The notes beneath the pieces are model-generated. The model made no database searches. It was not told the origin of the DNA and was given only the letters and a program-made list of their open reading frames with translations. Of a stretch of DNA of 64,000 nucleotides, positions 56,882 to 64,000 are shown piece by piece (position 1 is the stretch's first letter; every line of letters begins with the position of its first letter). The stretch covers positions 301,422 to 365,421 of the forward strand of contig NZ_JABBGA010000003.1 of NCBI RefSeq assembly GCF_012927165.1, read 5' to 3'. The stretch is from Zoogloea dura. Its GTDB lineage: Bacteria > Pseudomonadota > Gammaproteobacteria > Burkholderiales > Rhodocyclaceae. A program made the position numbers and the translations under genes.

Positions 56882-58441
56882 TCAGTGGCTGGTTCCTTCC
56901 GAACGCTGGATCTTGTTGTAGAGGTTGTACTTGCCGATCGGCTTGGAGGCCGGGAGGCGCTTGATCTCCTGGAAAGTGCGGGCATCGAGGAAGAGCAGCG
57001 CGCCGTCCTTCTCCATCAGGCTGGCGATCAGGTAGCGGCCATGCCGGTCGAACTCCACGTGGGCGAAGGTCTTGCCCGGCTCGGGGCGGACCCGCGCCAC
57101 TACCTCGAGGGTCTGCTTGTCGATGACCTGCAGGGTGTCCCGGGCGGTGGGGCTCATCATCGAGTCCACCCAGGCGTAGGGGCTGTTCTCGTGGCTGCGC
57201 AGGAAAAAGCCCGGGCCGAGGGTCGGGATGGTGGCCACGGTGCGCCAGTCCTGCAGGTCGATCACGGACACCCGGGCATCCTTGAGGTTGGTGCTGGCCA
57301 CCACGCGATGGCCGTCGCGCAGCCAGGAGATGCCCGAGCCCAGGTGGGGCATTCCGGGCAGGTCGAGGCGGGTGATGGCCTGCCGCACATCCAGATTGAT
57401 CACCTGGCCGCGCCCTTCGCGGCTCGCGCCGACGACGTGGGTGTAGTCCTGGGTGAAGAAGAAGTCGTCGAGGACTTCATCGAGCTGGGTGCGGCGCGGA
57501 TTCAGGAAGCCCGGCGTGGCGATCGCCTCGCCCATCTTGTAGTCATGCACGTAGCCGTCGTGGATGGGCTGGGCGGCGGGGTCGTAGGAGACTTCCCAGA
57601 TTTCCGGCAGGTCCTTGAGCCCGATGATGAAACTCTTGCGGGGCGCGGCGTCATATACCGCCGACAGGCGGGAGCGCGCATCGCCCTTGAGATTGCGCCC
57701 GTCGATGAGTTTGATCAGGCGCAGGTCGGCATCGAAGATGGCCAGGTTGCCGGGCAGGTAGTTGGCCACCGCCACGTAGCGTCCATCGCTGGAGACAGCC
57801 GTGTTGCGGGTGTTGAGGCCGGCACGCACCTCGGCCACCACCTTCAGGTTCCAGATGTCGAACTTGCTGACCCAGCCGTCCCGCGAAGCAAAGTACACGT
57901 AGCGGCCGTCCGGCGTGAACTTGGGCCCGCCGTGCAGGGCGTAGCGTGACGGGAAGCGGAAGATCCGCTCCATGCGGTCGCCGTCGAGCACGCTGACGTG
58001 GTGGTCGCCGGCTTCGACGACGATGAAGAGGTTCATCGGGTCGGCCTTGGCCACCTCGCCCTGGCGGCTGTCGGGCAGGCTGCCGGGCGGGTAGGGTTCG
58101 AGCCGCGAGGCGCGGATGTCGGCTTCGCTCCAGGCCGGTGCCGGGCTGGCGGGGGACTGGATCCAGTCGGCCAGGGCCTCAATCTCGTCTGCCGACAGGA
58201 CGGTGCCGAAGGCCGGCATCTGGGTTGCGGCGCGGCCGTCGCGGATGGTGGCGACGGCGTCCTTGCGCTTCAGGCGCTCCAGGCTCTCGGGCAGCAGGGC
58301 CGGCCCCATGCCACCCAGGCGGCCGGCGCCGTGGCAGCTCAGGCAGTGCTGGGTGTACAGCTCGGGGGCGGGGGCCACGGCAGCGGCGGGAGCGGCCCAG
58401 GCCAGCACAACGAGGGCGAGGCCGGTGAGCAGGGTTTTCAT
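56882..58441 (-). CDS. nirN: Cytochrome c / heme d1 protein NirN
   Basis: NirN oxidises dihydro-heme d1 to heme d1 in the periplasm, the last step of heme d1 synthesis. The 519-residue protein has a signal peptide, a cytochrome c domain with CLSCH (Cys33-His37) and a MPAFG axial-Met region, and an eight-bladed d1-type propeller ending KPIGKYNLYNKI...EGTSH. NirS, the reductase itself, is close in fold but longer; NirF lacks the CxxCH. It follows nirJ by 58 nt on the same strand. Confidence 0.87.
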   Translation of the reverse strand: MKTLLTGLALVVLAWAAPAAAVAPAPELYTQHCLSCHGAGRLGGMGPALLPESLERLKRKDAVATIRDGRAATQMPAFGTVLSADEIEALADWIQSPASPAPAWSEADIRASRLEPYPPGSLPDSRQGEVAKADPMNLFIVVEAGDHHVSVLDGDRMERIFRFPSRYALHGGPKFTPDGRYVYFASRDGWVSKFDIWNLKVVAEVRAGLNTRNTAVSSDGRYVAVANYLPGNLAIFDADLRLIKLIDGRNLKGDARSRLSAVYDAAPRKSFIIGLKDLPEIWEVSYDPAAQPIHDGYVHDYKMGEAIATPGFLNPRRTQLDEVLDDFFFTQDYTHVVGASREGRGQVINLDVRQAITRLDLPGMPHLGSGISWLRDGHRVVASTNLKDARVSVIDLQDWRTVATIPTLGPGFFLRSHENSPYAWVDSMMSPTARDTLQVIDKQTLEVVARVRPEPGKTFAHVEFDRHGRYLIASLMEKDGALLFLDARTFQEIKRLPASKPIGKYNLYNKIQRSEGTSH

Positions 58442-58499
58442 GCTGCGTTCTTCCGTGGTGAAGAGAGGGGGCGGAGCGCCTTGGGTGTCAGGCTCGGCT

Positions 58500-59693
58500 T
58501 CAGGCGGCCGGGGCGAGGCGGATCCAGGGCTTCACTTCGAGGCGTTCGCCCTCGGCCACGCCGATCTCGGCATTGTCCAAGTAGCAGCCCGGGTCTTCCT
58601 GCCAGGGGTCCCCGGTCAGCTGCTGGGCGCGGACCCGGGTGTTGCCGTTGCACATGGTCAGGTAGCGGCAGCCGGCGCAGCGCCCTGTTACCGGCCGTGG
58701 CGATTGCTTGAGCCCGGCCAGCAAGGGGTCGGACAGATCGCTCCAAATCTCACCGAAGGGGCGTTCGCGGACGTTGCCCAGGGTGTGGTGCCACCACATG
58801 GTGTCCGGGTGCACCAGCCCCAGGTTGTCGATGTTGGCGACATTGACGCCGCTGGAGTTGCCGCCCCATTGCATCAGCTTCGCCTCGATGTGGGTGGCCC
58901 TGGTGGGGAAGCGGCGTTGCACCCAGTGCAGGAAGAAGGGCCCGTCGGCGTCGTTGTTGCCGCTGGTGAAGTCCTTGTCGAGGCCGCGTCGCTCGCAGTC
59001 CCAGGCTGTATCGAAGAGCCGCTCCATGGCGTCCCGGGTCATCTGGTGGCGGGCGTCGTCGGCGCGGTTCTTGTTGCCCCGGCCGGCGTAATTGAGGTGG
59101 GAGAAGTAGAAGCGGTCGATACCTTCGTCCTCGACCAGCTGCAGTACGCCGGGCAGGTCGGCGGCGTTGTCCTGGGTCAGGGTGAAGCGCACCCCGACCT
59201 TCACGCCCAGGTCGCGGCAGCGGCGCAGGCCGGCCAGCGACCGGTCGAAGGCGCCGTCGAGGCGGCGGAAGCGGTCGTGGGTCTCGCGGATGCCGTCCAG
59301 GCTGATCCCCACGTAGTCGAAGCCGGTGGCCGCAATGGCGTCGATTTTGTGCTCGTCGATCAGGGTGCCGTTGGAGGACAGGCCCACGTAGAAGCCCATG
59401 GCCTTGGCCCGGCCGGCGATCTCGAAGATGTCCGGGCGCAGCAGGGGCTCGCCGCCGGACAGGATCAATACGGGGACGCGGAAGGCCTTGAGGTCGTCCA
59501 TGACGCGGAAGACCTCGGCGGTGTCCAGCTCGCCGGCAAAGTCCTTGTCGGCGGATATCGAATAGCAGTGCTTGCAGGTGAGGTTGCAGCGCCGGATCAG
59601 GTTCCAGATCACCACGGGGCCGGGGGGATGGCGGCGTGGCGCGAGGGGCGTGGGGGCGGCGACTTCGCGGATGTAGCTGGATATGCGGAACAT
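58500..59693 (-). CDS. nirJ: Radical SAM heme d1 synthase NirJ
   Basis: NirJ removes propionate side chains to make the heme d1 keto groups. The 397-residue protein has the radical SAM site CNLTCKHC (Cys36, Cys40, Cys43), GGEPLLRPDIFEI and the C-terminal SPASM-like cysteines (GRCAGCRYLTMCNG...CYLD). It begins with the N-terminal MFRISSYIRE found in NirJ. An FNR/DNR box lies 58-71 nt before the start. Confidence 0.93.
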   Translation of the reverse strand: MFRISSYIREVAAPTPLAPRRHPPGPVVIWNLIRRCNLTCKHCYSISADKDFAGELDTAEVFRVMDDLKAFRVPVLILSGGEPLLRPDIFEIAGRAKAMGFYVGLSSNGTLIDEHKIDAIAATGFDYVGISLDGIRETHDRFRRLDGAFDRSLAGLRRCRDLGVKVGVRFTLTQDNAADLPGVLQLVEDEGIDRFYFSHLNYAGRGNKNRADDARHQMTRDAMERLFDTAWDCERRGLDKDFTSGNNDADGPFFLHWVQRRFPTRATHIEAKLMQWGGNSSGVNVANIDNLGLVHPDTMWWHHTLGNVRERPFGEIWSDLSDPLLAGLKQSPRPVTGRCAGCRYLTMCNGNTRVRAQQLTGDPWQEDPGCYLDNAEIGVAEGERLEVKPWIRLAPAA

Positions 59694-59721
59694 GGCCTGA
59701 CCTTCCGGGGGGTGTGGGGTG

Positions 59722-59764
59722 ATTGTCCGGTGCTCAAAGACCGGGCGGCCTTGATGGGTATCAA
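59722..59764 (-). promoter_or_regulatory. FNR/DNR box and -10 of the nirJ-nirN promoter
   Basis: TTGATGGGTATCAA (59751-59764) is a perfect TTGAT-N4-ATCAA palindrome. On the minus strand, GACAAT (59727-59722) is a -10-like element about 41 bp from the box centre to a start near 59715, the standard class II geometry. The leader is about 22 nt. The Dnr-like protein at 55408 is the obvious candidate, with FNR as an alternative. Confidence 0.8.
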
Positions 59765-59922
59765 CCGCGGGGGATATCTTCGCCAGCGAGCATCAGCAGC
59801 GCCGGAACGAAAGCGCCGGAGGGCAGTCGATCCGGGTAAGATCACACAGCGTGGCGATCCTATAAATCGATAAAATCATAATAAATTGCCAAATTCGTTG
59901 TGTTTCTATTGATGGATGTCCG

Positions 59923-61221
59923 ATGATGGATGAGAAGGACGCTTGTGCCCCGGAGCCCCAGCCCCGCCGCCGCACGATCCTGGTGGTGGATGACGAGCCC
60001 ATCAACCGTATGGTGCTGAAGGGCATCCTGCCGGGGGATTTGAATGTGCTCATGGCGGGCAGCGGCCTCGAGGCGCTGGAGATGGTTGTCGCCGAGCCCC
60101 GTCCGGATCTCGTCCTGCTCGATGTCATGATGCCGGACCTCGATGGTTTCGAAGTGCTGCGCTGCCTCAAGGGGGAGCCCTCGACCGCGGATATCCCCGT
60201 CATCATGGTGACGGCCATGATCGACGAGGAGAGCGAGCAGAAGGGCTTCGAGCTGGGGGCCGCGGATTACATCCACAAGCCGGTCCGCGCCGCTATCGTC
60301 AATTCACGTGTGCAGGTCCAGCTGCAGGCCAAGGCCGCCCGCGAGATGCTCTTCCGCAACAATCAGCGTCTGCGCCACAAGGTCGAGGATGGCGCCCATG
60401 CCCTCGAAAAGGCCCAGATGCAGCTCATGCAGGCCGAGAAGATGGCCTCACTGGGTCAGCTGGCGGCGGGCGTCGCCCACGAGATCAACAACCCGGTTGG
60501 CTTTGTCGGATCAAACCTGGGTGCGCTGGAGGGCTACCTCAAGGATCTCTTCGCCATCATCGATGCCTACGCGGACGGGGCTGCGGCCTGCGCCGATGCC
60601 GCGCCTTTCGCCAGGGTCGGGGAATTGCGCCGCCAGGCCGATTACGATTTCCTGCGAGAGGATGTGGTTTCGCTGCTCAAGGAGTCCCAGGAGGGTGTCG
60701 ACCGGGTACGCAAGATCGTCTGCGACCTCAAGGATTATTCCCATATGAGCACGGCGGAATGGCACTGGACCGACCTGCACCAAGGCCTGGAGTCCACCTT
60801 GAACATGGCGCGAAACCAGCTCAAGTACCACTGCACGGTGATCAGGGAGTATGGCCAGCTGCCCCAGGTGTATTGCCTCGGCTCCCAGCTCAACCAGGTG
60901 TTCATGAACCTGATCGTCAATGCCGCCCAGGCCATCGAGGGCAAGGGCGACATCACCATCCGCACCGGGTGCCGGGGAGACGATCAGGTGTGGGTCAGCA
61001 TCAGCGATACCGGCCGGGGCATTGCGCCGGATGACCTGCAACGCGTCTTCGAGCCCTTCTACACCACCAAGCCGGTCGGCCAGGGCACCGGGCTGGGCCT
61101 ATCCCTGTCATGGGGTATCGTCGACCGCCACCATGGGCGCATCGAAGTGAGCAGTGAAGTCGGCAAGGGCACCACATTTACCGTGACCCTGCCCATCGGA
61201 CAGGTCGGCGCGACGGATTGA
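59923..61221 (+). CDS. Response-regulator / histidine-kinase hybrid
   Basis: The 432-residue soluble protein has an N-terminal receiver domain (about 18-135: [27 protein letters not shown] with the phospho-accepting Asp, and the KPV loop), a short coiled-coil linker, the H-box [12 protein letters not shown] and a HATPase domain with [10 protein letters not shown] (N box), [10 protein letters not shown] (G1) and GTGLGLSLS (G2). It has no transmembrane sensor, so it probably receives input through its receiver. The upstream region is AT-rich (TATAAA at 59861). Confidence 0.9.
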   Translation: MMDEKDACAPEPQPRRRTILVVDDEPINRMVLKGILPGDLNVLMAGSGLEALEMVVAEPRPDLVLLDVMMPDLDGFEVLRCLKGEPSTADIPVIMVTAMIDEESEQKGFELGAADYIHKPVRAAIVNSRVQVQLQAKAAREMLFRNNQRLRHKVEDGAHALEKAQMQLMQAEKMASLGQLAAGVAHEINNPVGFVGSNLGALEGYLKDLFAIIDAYADGAAACADAAPFARVGELRRQADYDFLREDVVSLLKESQEGVDRVRKIVCDLKDYSHMSTAEWHWTDLHQGLESTLNMARNQLKYHCTVIREYGQLPQVYCLGSQLNQVFMNLIVNAAQAIEGKGDITIRTGCRGDDQVWVSISDTGRGIAPDDLQRVFEPFYTTKPVGQGTGLGLSLSWGIVDRHHGRIEVSSEVGKGTTFTVTLPIGQVGATD

Positions 61222-61235
61222 TCGGCGAGGCGGTG

Positions 61236-61700
61236 TCAGCGGCTGCCCCACGGCATGACCGGCACGGTGGACAGGCTGTTGGCCGGCGCCCCGTCGATCA
61301 GCTTGCGGCTGACCGCCAGATAGACCAAGGTATTGTTGGCCTTGTCCCACAGCCGCAACACACGGGTTTCCTTGAACAGCACCGAGGTGTCCTCCGAGAA
61401 CACGGTTTCGCTTTCCGGCAGCTTGGCCGGCAGGCTGATCGGGCCGGTCTGGCGGCAGGCCAGCGAGAACTGGGAAGGATCCTGGGCCAGCCCCAGGCTG
61501 CCGGCGACGCCCCCGGTGCGGGCCTGGCTCACGTGGCAGGTGACGCCCGGGACCTTCGCATCATGAAAGGCCTCGACGCAGATCTTGTGATTGGCGCCCA
61601 CCAGCTTCCAGGCGGTCGTGACGCAGCCGACCGTGTCGGCCCGGGTGAGGGGGGCGGTGAGCAGGCTGGCAGCTGCCAGCACGATGGAGAACGAACGCAT
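61236..61700 (-). CDS. creA: CreA family periplasmic protein
   Basis: The 154-residue protein has a signal peptide (ends near LTRADT) and matches CreA with GCVTTAWKLVGANHKICVEAFHDAKVPGVTCHVSQARTGG in pieces and a closing TVPVMPWG. The E. coli protein is similar in length; its function is not known. A GAGGAT site precedes the ATG. It is convergent with the kinase hybrid and divergent from the NERD gene. Confidence 0.9.
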   Translation of the reverse strand: MRSFSIVLAAASLLTAPLTRADTVGCVTTAWKLVGANHKICVEAFHDAKVPGVTCHVSQARTGGVAGSLGLAQDPSQFSLACRQTGPISLPAKLPESETVFSEDTSVLFKETRVLRLWDKANNTLVYLAVSRKLIDGAPANSLSTVPVMPWGSR

Positions 61701-61816
61701 CGGACGGTATCCTCGAAAACCGGACCCGGCCGGCATGGCCGGGCTCCGCAGGGGCTGACACAATGGCGGGGCCGCAGCTGGTGGCCCTCCACACCAATCC
61801 ACTCTAACCGAAAGTC

Positions 61817-63484
61817 ATGGCACATATTCATCCCGAAGGCTGGCGGGAGCTGAAGGCGAGCGGTGCCGCACAGCGGGAAATCGAGACGCTGGCCGTGCTG
61901 GCCGAAGGCCTCGACGAGCGCTACGCCATCTACCATGGCGTGCATTGGACCCGTATCGCCGAAGGCAACCATGCCTTGGCGGGCGACATCGATTTTGCGG
62001 TGGTCGGCCCGACCGGCAAGGTCCTGCTGATCGAGCAGAAGTCCGGCCTGCTGGCCGAGTCCCCGGACGGGCTGGTGACACGCAACGCCCGCAGGGGGCA
62101 CGGCCTGCAGGTGCAGCTTGCGCATACTGCGTCGGCCCTGGCCGCCCGCCTGCGGGATGCCTGCGCGGGTGAGGAGGTACCGCTCGAGGCGCTGCTCTAC
62201 TGTCCCGACTACACGGTGCGCAGCCCCGGTACGGCGGGCCTCGATCCGGCACGCATCGTGGATGCGACCCGGCGCGAACACCTGGCCGCCATCGTCCGTT
62301 CCATCCTGCCGGTGTCGGGAGAGGCGTTGCCCCGCCGGGAACGCATCCATCGTTTCATGGCGGACCTGCTGCGGCTGGTGCCCGAGGTCGATGCCATCGC
62401 CAGCCAGGCCGATGCGCTCACTACCCGCCTTTCCGGTGGTCTGGCCGAATGGGCGCGACGTATCGAATGCACGCCCTTCCGCTTGCGCGTGATCGGCACC
62501 GCGGGCTCCGGCAAGACCCAGCTGGCCATGGCCGCGTTCCGGGATGCGCTGGCTGCCGGACGGCGTCCCCTGTACGTGTGCTACAACCGTCCGCTGGCTG
62601 ATCACATCGCCTTGATCGCCCCGCCTGGCGGTGAGGTTGCCACCTACCACCAGCTCGCCGACCGGGTCAGCCGGGGCCTCGGGCAGGTGCCCGACTTCGG
62701 CCAGCCGGATGCGTTCGCCCGCCTGGAGGCGTTGCTGGATGCCCATGCGCCGGCCGTCGCCGACTGCTTCGACGAGATCATCGTAGACGAGGGGCAGGAT
62801 TTCCAGGCCGGCTGGGCCGACAACCTGCTCCGTTTCCTGCGTCCGGAGGGTCGCGCCTGGTGGCTGGAAGACCCTTTGCAGAATCTCTACGGCAGACCGC
62901 CGGCAGTGTTGCCCGGCTGGGTGTGCCTGCGCTCGGAAACCAATTATCGCAGCCCGCGGGACATCCTGGCCCTGCTCAATCCGCTGCTTCCGGTCCCGGT
63001 TGTCGCGGGGAGTCCGCTGGCCGGCCCGGAGGTGGATATCCTCACGTATGCTGGGTCGGACGAGCTGGCCCTGATCACGGCCCATGCCGTCACGCGCGCC
63101 GTCGGTCTCGGCTTCAAGCGCTCGCAGATCGCGGTGATCACCTATCGGGGGCGCGAGCATTCGGTCCTGACCCCGCTCACCCGCCTTGGGCCGCATGCCC
63201 TGCGTGCCCCCACAGGCCGCTACGACCTGCTGGGCAACCCGGTGCTGAGCGCGGGGGATGTGCTCATCGATTCAGTGCTGCGCTTCAAGGGGCGTGCGGC
63301 TCCATGCGTGATCTTCACCGAGATCGACTTCGAGCAGCTCGACGAACGGGCCGTGCGCCGCCTCTTTGTCGGTGCCACCCGGGCCACCCTCAAGCTGGTG
63401 CTGGTAGTGTCGGCGCGCTCAGCTCCTGCTCTGCAGTTGCGCCTGAAGGGGCAAGAAGGAGATATCTCCGGCGTCAGTGGATAG
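61817..63484 (+). CDS. NERD nuclease domain fused to a UvrD-like helicase
   Basis: The 555-residue protein has an N-terminal NERD domain (about 15-110; AGDIDFAVVGPTGKVLLIEQKSG carries the D and E-x-K of the PD-(D/E)xK nuclease fold) and a superfamily 1 helicase: Walker A GTAGSGKT (227-234), IIVDEGQDF (motif II), TNYRSP, and a late VGATRAT (motif VI). Such proteins act in DNA processing or defence. No adjacent defence genes were found, so a repair role is equally likely. Confidence 0.85.
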   Translation: MAHIHPEGWRELKASGAAQREIETLAVLAEGLDERYAIYHGVHWTRIAEGNHALAGDIDFAVVGPTGKVLLIEQKSGLLAESPDGLVTRNARRGHGLQVQLAHTASALAARLRDACAGEEVPLEALLYCPDYTVRSPGTAGLDPARIVDATRREHLAAIVRSILPVSGEALPRRERIHRFMADLLRLVPEVDAIASQADALTTRLSGGLAEWARRIECTPFRLRVIGTAGSGKTQLAMAAFRDALAAGRRPLYVCYNRPLADHIALIAPPGGEVATYHQLADRVSRGLGQVPDFGQPDAFARLEALLDAHAPAVADCFDEIIVDEGQDFQAGWADNLLRFLRPEGRAWWLEDPLQNLYGRPPAVLPGWVCLRSETNYRSPRDILALLNPLLPVPVVAGSPLAGPEVDILTYAGSDELALITAHAVTRAVGLGFKRSQIAVITYRGREHSVLTPLTRLGPHALRAPTGRYDLLGNPVLSAGDVLIDSVLRFKGRAAPCVIFTEIDFEQLDERAVRRLFVGATRATLKLVLVVSARSAPALQLRLKGQEGDISGVSG

Positions 63485-63577
63485 TGCATGCCGCGACGAG
63501 TGCTGGCATCGATGTGAAGGATGTGGTGGCGTGTATATATATGCAGAAGTTCAGCTGGATTTATTTTTCCAATCCCC

Positions 63578-63605
63578 TTGACGCCATTTGATAGCTGTAT
63601 ATAAT
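63578..63605 (+). promoter_or_regulatory. rRNA promoter P1
   Basis: TTGACG (63578-63583), 16-bp spacer, perfect TATAAT (63600-63605). It is the first of three tandem promoters before the rRNA operon, after an AT-rich stretch (about 63528-63570) that could act as an UP element. A transcript start near 63612 is expected. Confidence 0.85.
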
Positions 63606-63609
63606 TCGG

Positions 63610-63820
63610 CCTCTTCGCTGCAGCACAAACGGCAACGTAGTGCTGAGGCGGTGAGGGGGTTCCGGATGTGATCTGGAATCTGCGTTGAGCGGTTTTGTTT
63701 TTGAGCGGTTTTCTGCTGGAAACAAATGCTTGACAGGGTTTTAAAGCTCTGTAGAATGCGCACCTCTTCGCTGCAGCGCAAACGGAAACGTAGCGCTGGA
63801 GTGGTGGAGAGGGGGTCTGG
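63610..63820 (+). repeat. Duplicated initial transcribed region with covarying hairpins
   Basis: CCTCTTCGCTGC follows each promoter (63610-63621, 63763-63774, 63931-63942). Behind the first two, a near-identical block of about 55 nt includes a hairpin: CAGCAC-N13-GTGCTG at 63621-63645 and CAGCGC-N13-GCGCTG at 63774-63798. The A-to-G and T-to-C changes keep the stem paired, so the stem seems to be selected. A third hairpin, CTGCT-GATGC-AGCAG, is at 63939-63953. Confidence 0.8.
63730..63757 (+). promoter_or_regulatory. rRNA promoter P2
   Basis: A perfect -35 TTGACA (63730-63735), a 16-bp spacer and TAGAAT (63752-63757). It is followed by GCGCACCTCTTCGCTGC, as in P3. The predicted start lies near 63764. 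Confidence 0.88.
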
Positions 63821-63897
63821 AAGAAGTTTCCGGGTCCTGCGAATCAAGGCTTTGTTGTTCGGCGAAACTCGACGAACTGCTTCGGCAAACAAAGTTC

Positions 63898-63925
63898 TTG
63901 ACGGAGACAAAAAGCTCTGTATAAT
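63898..63925 (+). promoter_or_regulatory. rRNA promoter P3
   Basis: TTGACG (63898-63903), a 16-bp spacer that shares AAAAGCTCTG with P2 in part, and perfect TATAAT (63920-63925). It is closest to the rRNA leader. The predicted start lies near 63932. Confidence 0.9.
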
Positions 63926-63930
63926 GCGCA

Positions 63931-64000
63931 CCTCTTCGCTGCTGATGCAGCAGTTCTTTAAAAAGATGAACAACCGATAGGTGTGGGTACTCGGTTCTGA
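63931..64000 (+). ncRNA. rRNA operon leader with boxA-like antitermination site (continues past window)
   Basis: After P3 come the short hairpin (63939-63953) and TTCTTTAAAAAG (63954-63965), similar to the boxA antiterminator. The following ACAACCGATAGGTGTGGG is typical of the 5' leader before 16S rRNA in betaproteobacteria. The 16S gene itself is not in the window. The 93 nt after the NERD gene (63485-63577) hold no gene. Confidence 0.8.

Noticed and set aside
63551..63980. Overlapping frames on both strands over the rRNA promoters
   Set aside because: They read the repeated promoter and leader DNA, giving repeated peptides; the -35/-10 elements and boxA-like site explain the stretch.

Overview
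The window is GC-rich, densely coded chromosomal DNA of a Gram-negative bacterium. It has LPS-core glycosyltransferases with msbA and waaC, TonB-dependent uptake, a PQQ-dependent alcohol dehydrogenase, heme d1 (denitrification) genes, an IPTL-CTERM protein, and a ribosomal-RNA leader of betaproteobacterial type at the right edge. A denitrifying betaproteobacterium of the Rhodocyclales (Azospira/Dechloromonas/Zoogloea-like) fits best; this is inferred from gene content, not from a 16S sequence, which starts just outside the window.

Layout. 1-8.2 kb: vitamin B12 region. btuB-btuC-btuD-cobO run leftward behind a cobalamin riboswitch; cobU, a chagasin-like small gene, cobT, cobS and cobC run rightward. 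bluB, which makes the lower ligand used by CobT, sits apart at 46 kb. 8.3-13.3 kb: an alpha/beta hydrolase, an orphan GspC-like protein and a pqiA(split)-pqiB-pqiC lipid-transport operon. 13.3-16.7 kb: a xoxF/xoxJ/xoxG-like set (PQQ dehydrogenase with a lanthanide-type DYD motif, periplasmic binding protein, cytochrome c) behind an apparent sigma-54 promoter with two upstream dyads. 16.8-19.3 kb: a ClpP-like protease and a repeat-containing IPTL-CTERM protein. 19.5-32.3 kb: LPS/envelope cluster (heptose kinase with a degenerate second domain, phosphatase, msbA, glycosyltransferases, O-antigen-ligase-like protein, waaC, polysaccharide deacetylase), mostly coupled by stop/start overlaps.

32.3-46.6 kb: CorA/ZntB transporter, an HPP membrane protein facing a TetR regulator across a perfect palindrome, pxpB-pxpC-pxpA-gdh (5-oxoproline to glutamate to 2-oxoglutarate), DUF4197, a TlpA-like lipoprotein with a DevBCA-type exporter, a J-like membrane protein without HPD, a transglutaminase-like protein, dbpA and bluB. 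46.6-53.9 kb: a four-gene operon with its own winged-helix regulator and paired operator-like repeats, then rdgC, a kinase-like protein, fabI, a HAD protein, srkA and a TerC protein.

54-59.8 kb: nitrogen-oxide genes (nnrS, a Dnr/Fnr-type regulator, DUF2249, nirN, nirJ) with a perfect FNR/DNR box before nirJ. 59.9-63.5 kb: a receiver/histidine-kinase hybrid, creA and a NERD-helicase fusion. 63.5-64 kb: three tandem strong promoters, repeated hairpins and a boxA-like site that lead into an rRNA operon.

No tRNA, insertion sequence, prophage or CRISPR array was recognised. Most genes are familiar; the more unusual signals are regulatory (sigma-54 dyads, twin operators, covarying rRNA-leader hairpins) and degenerate domains (HldE tail, J-domain).
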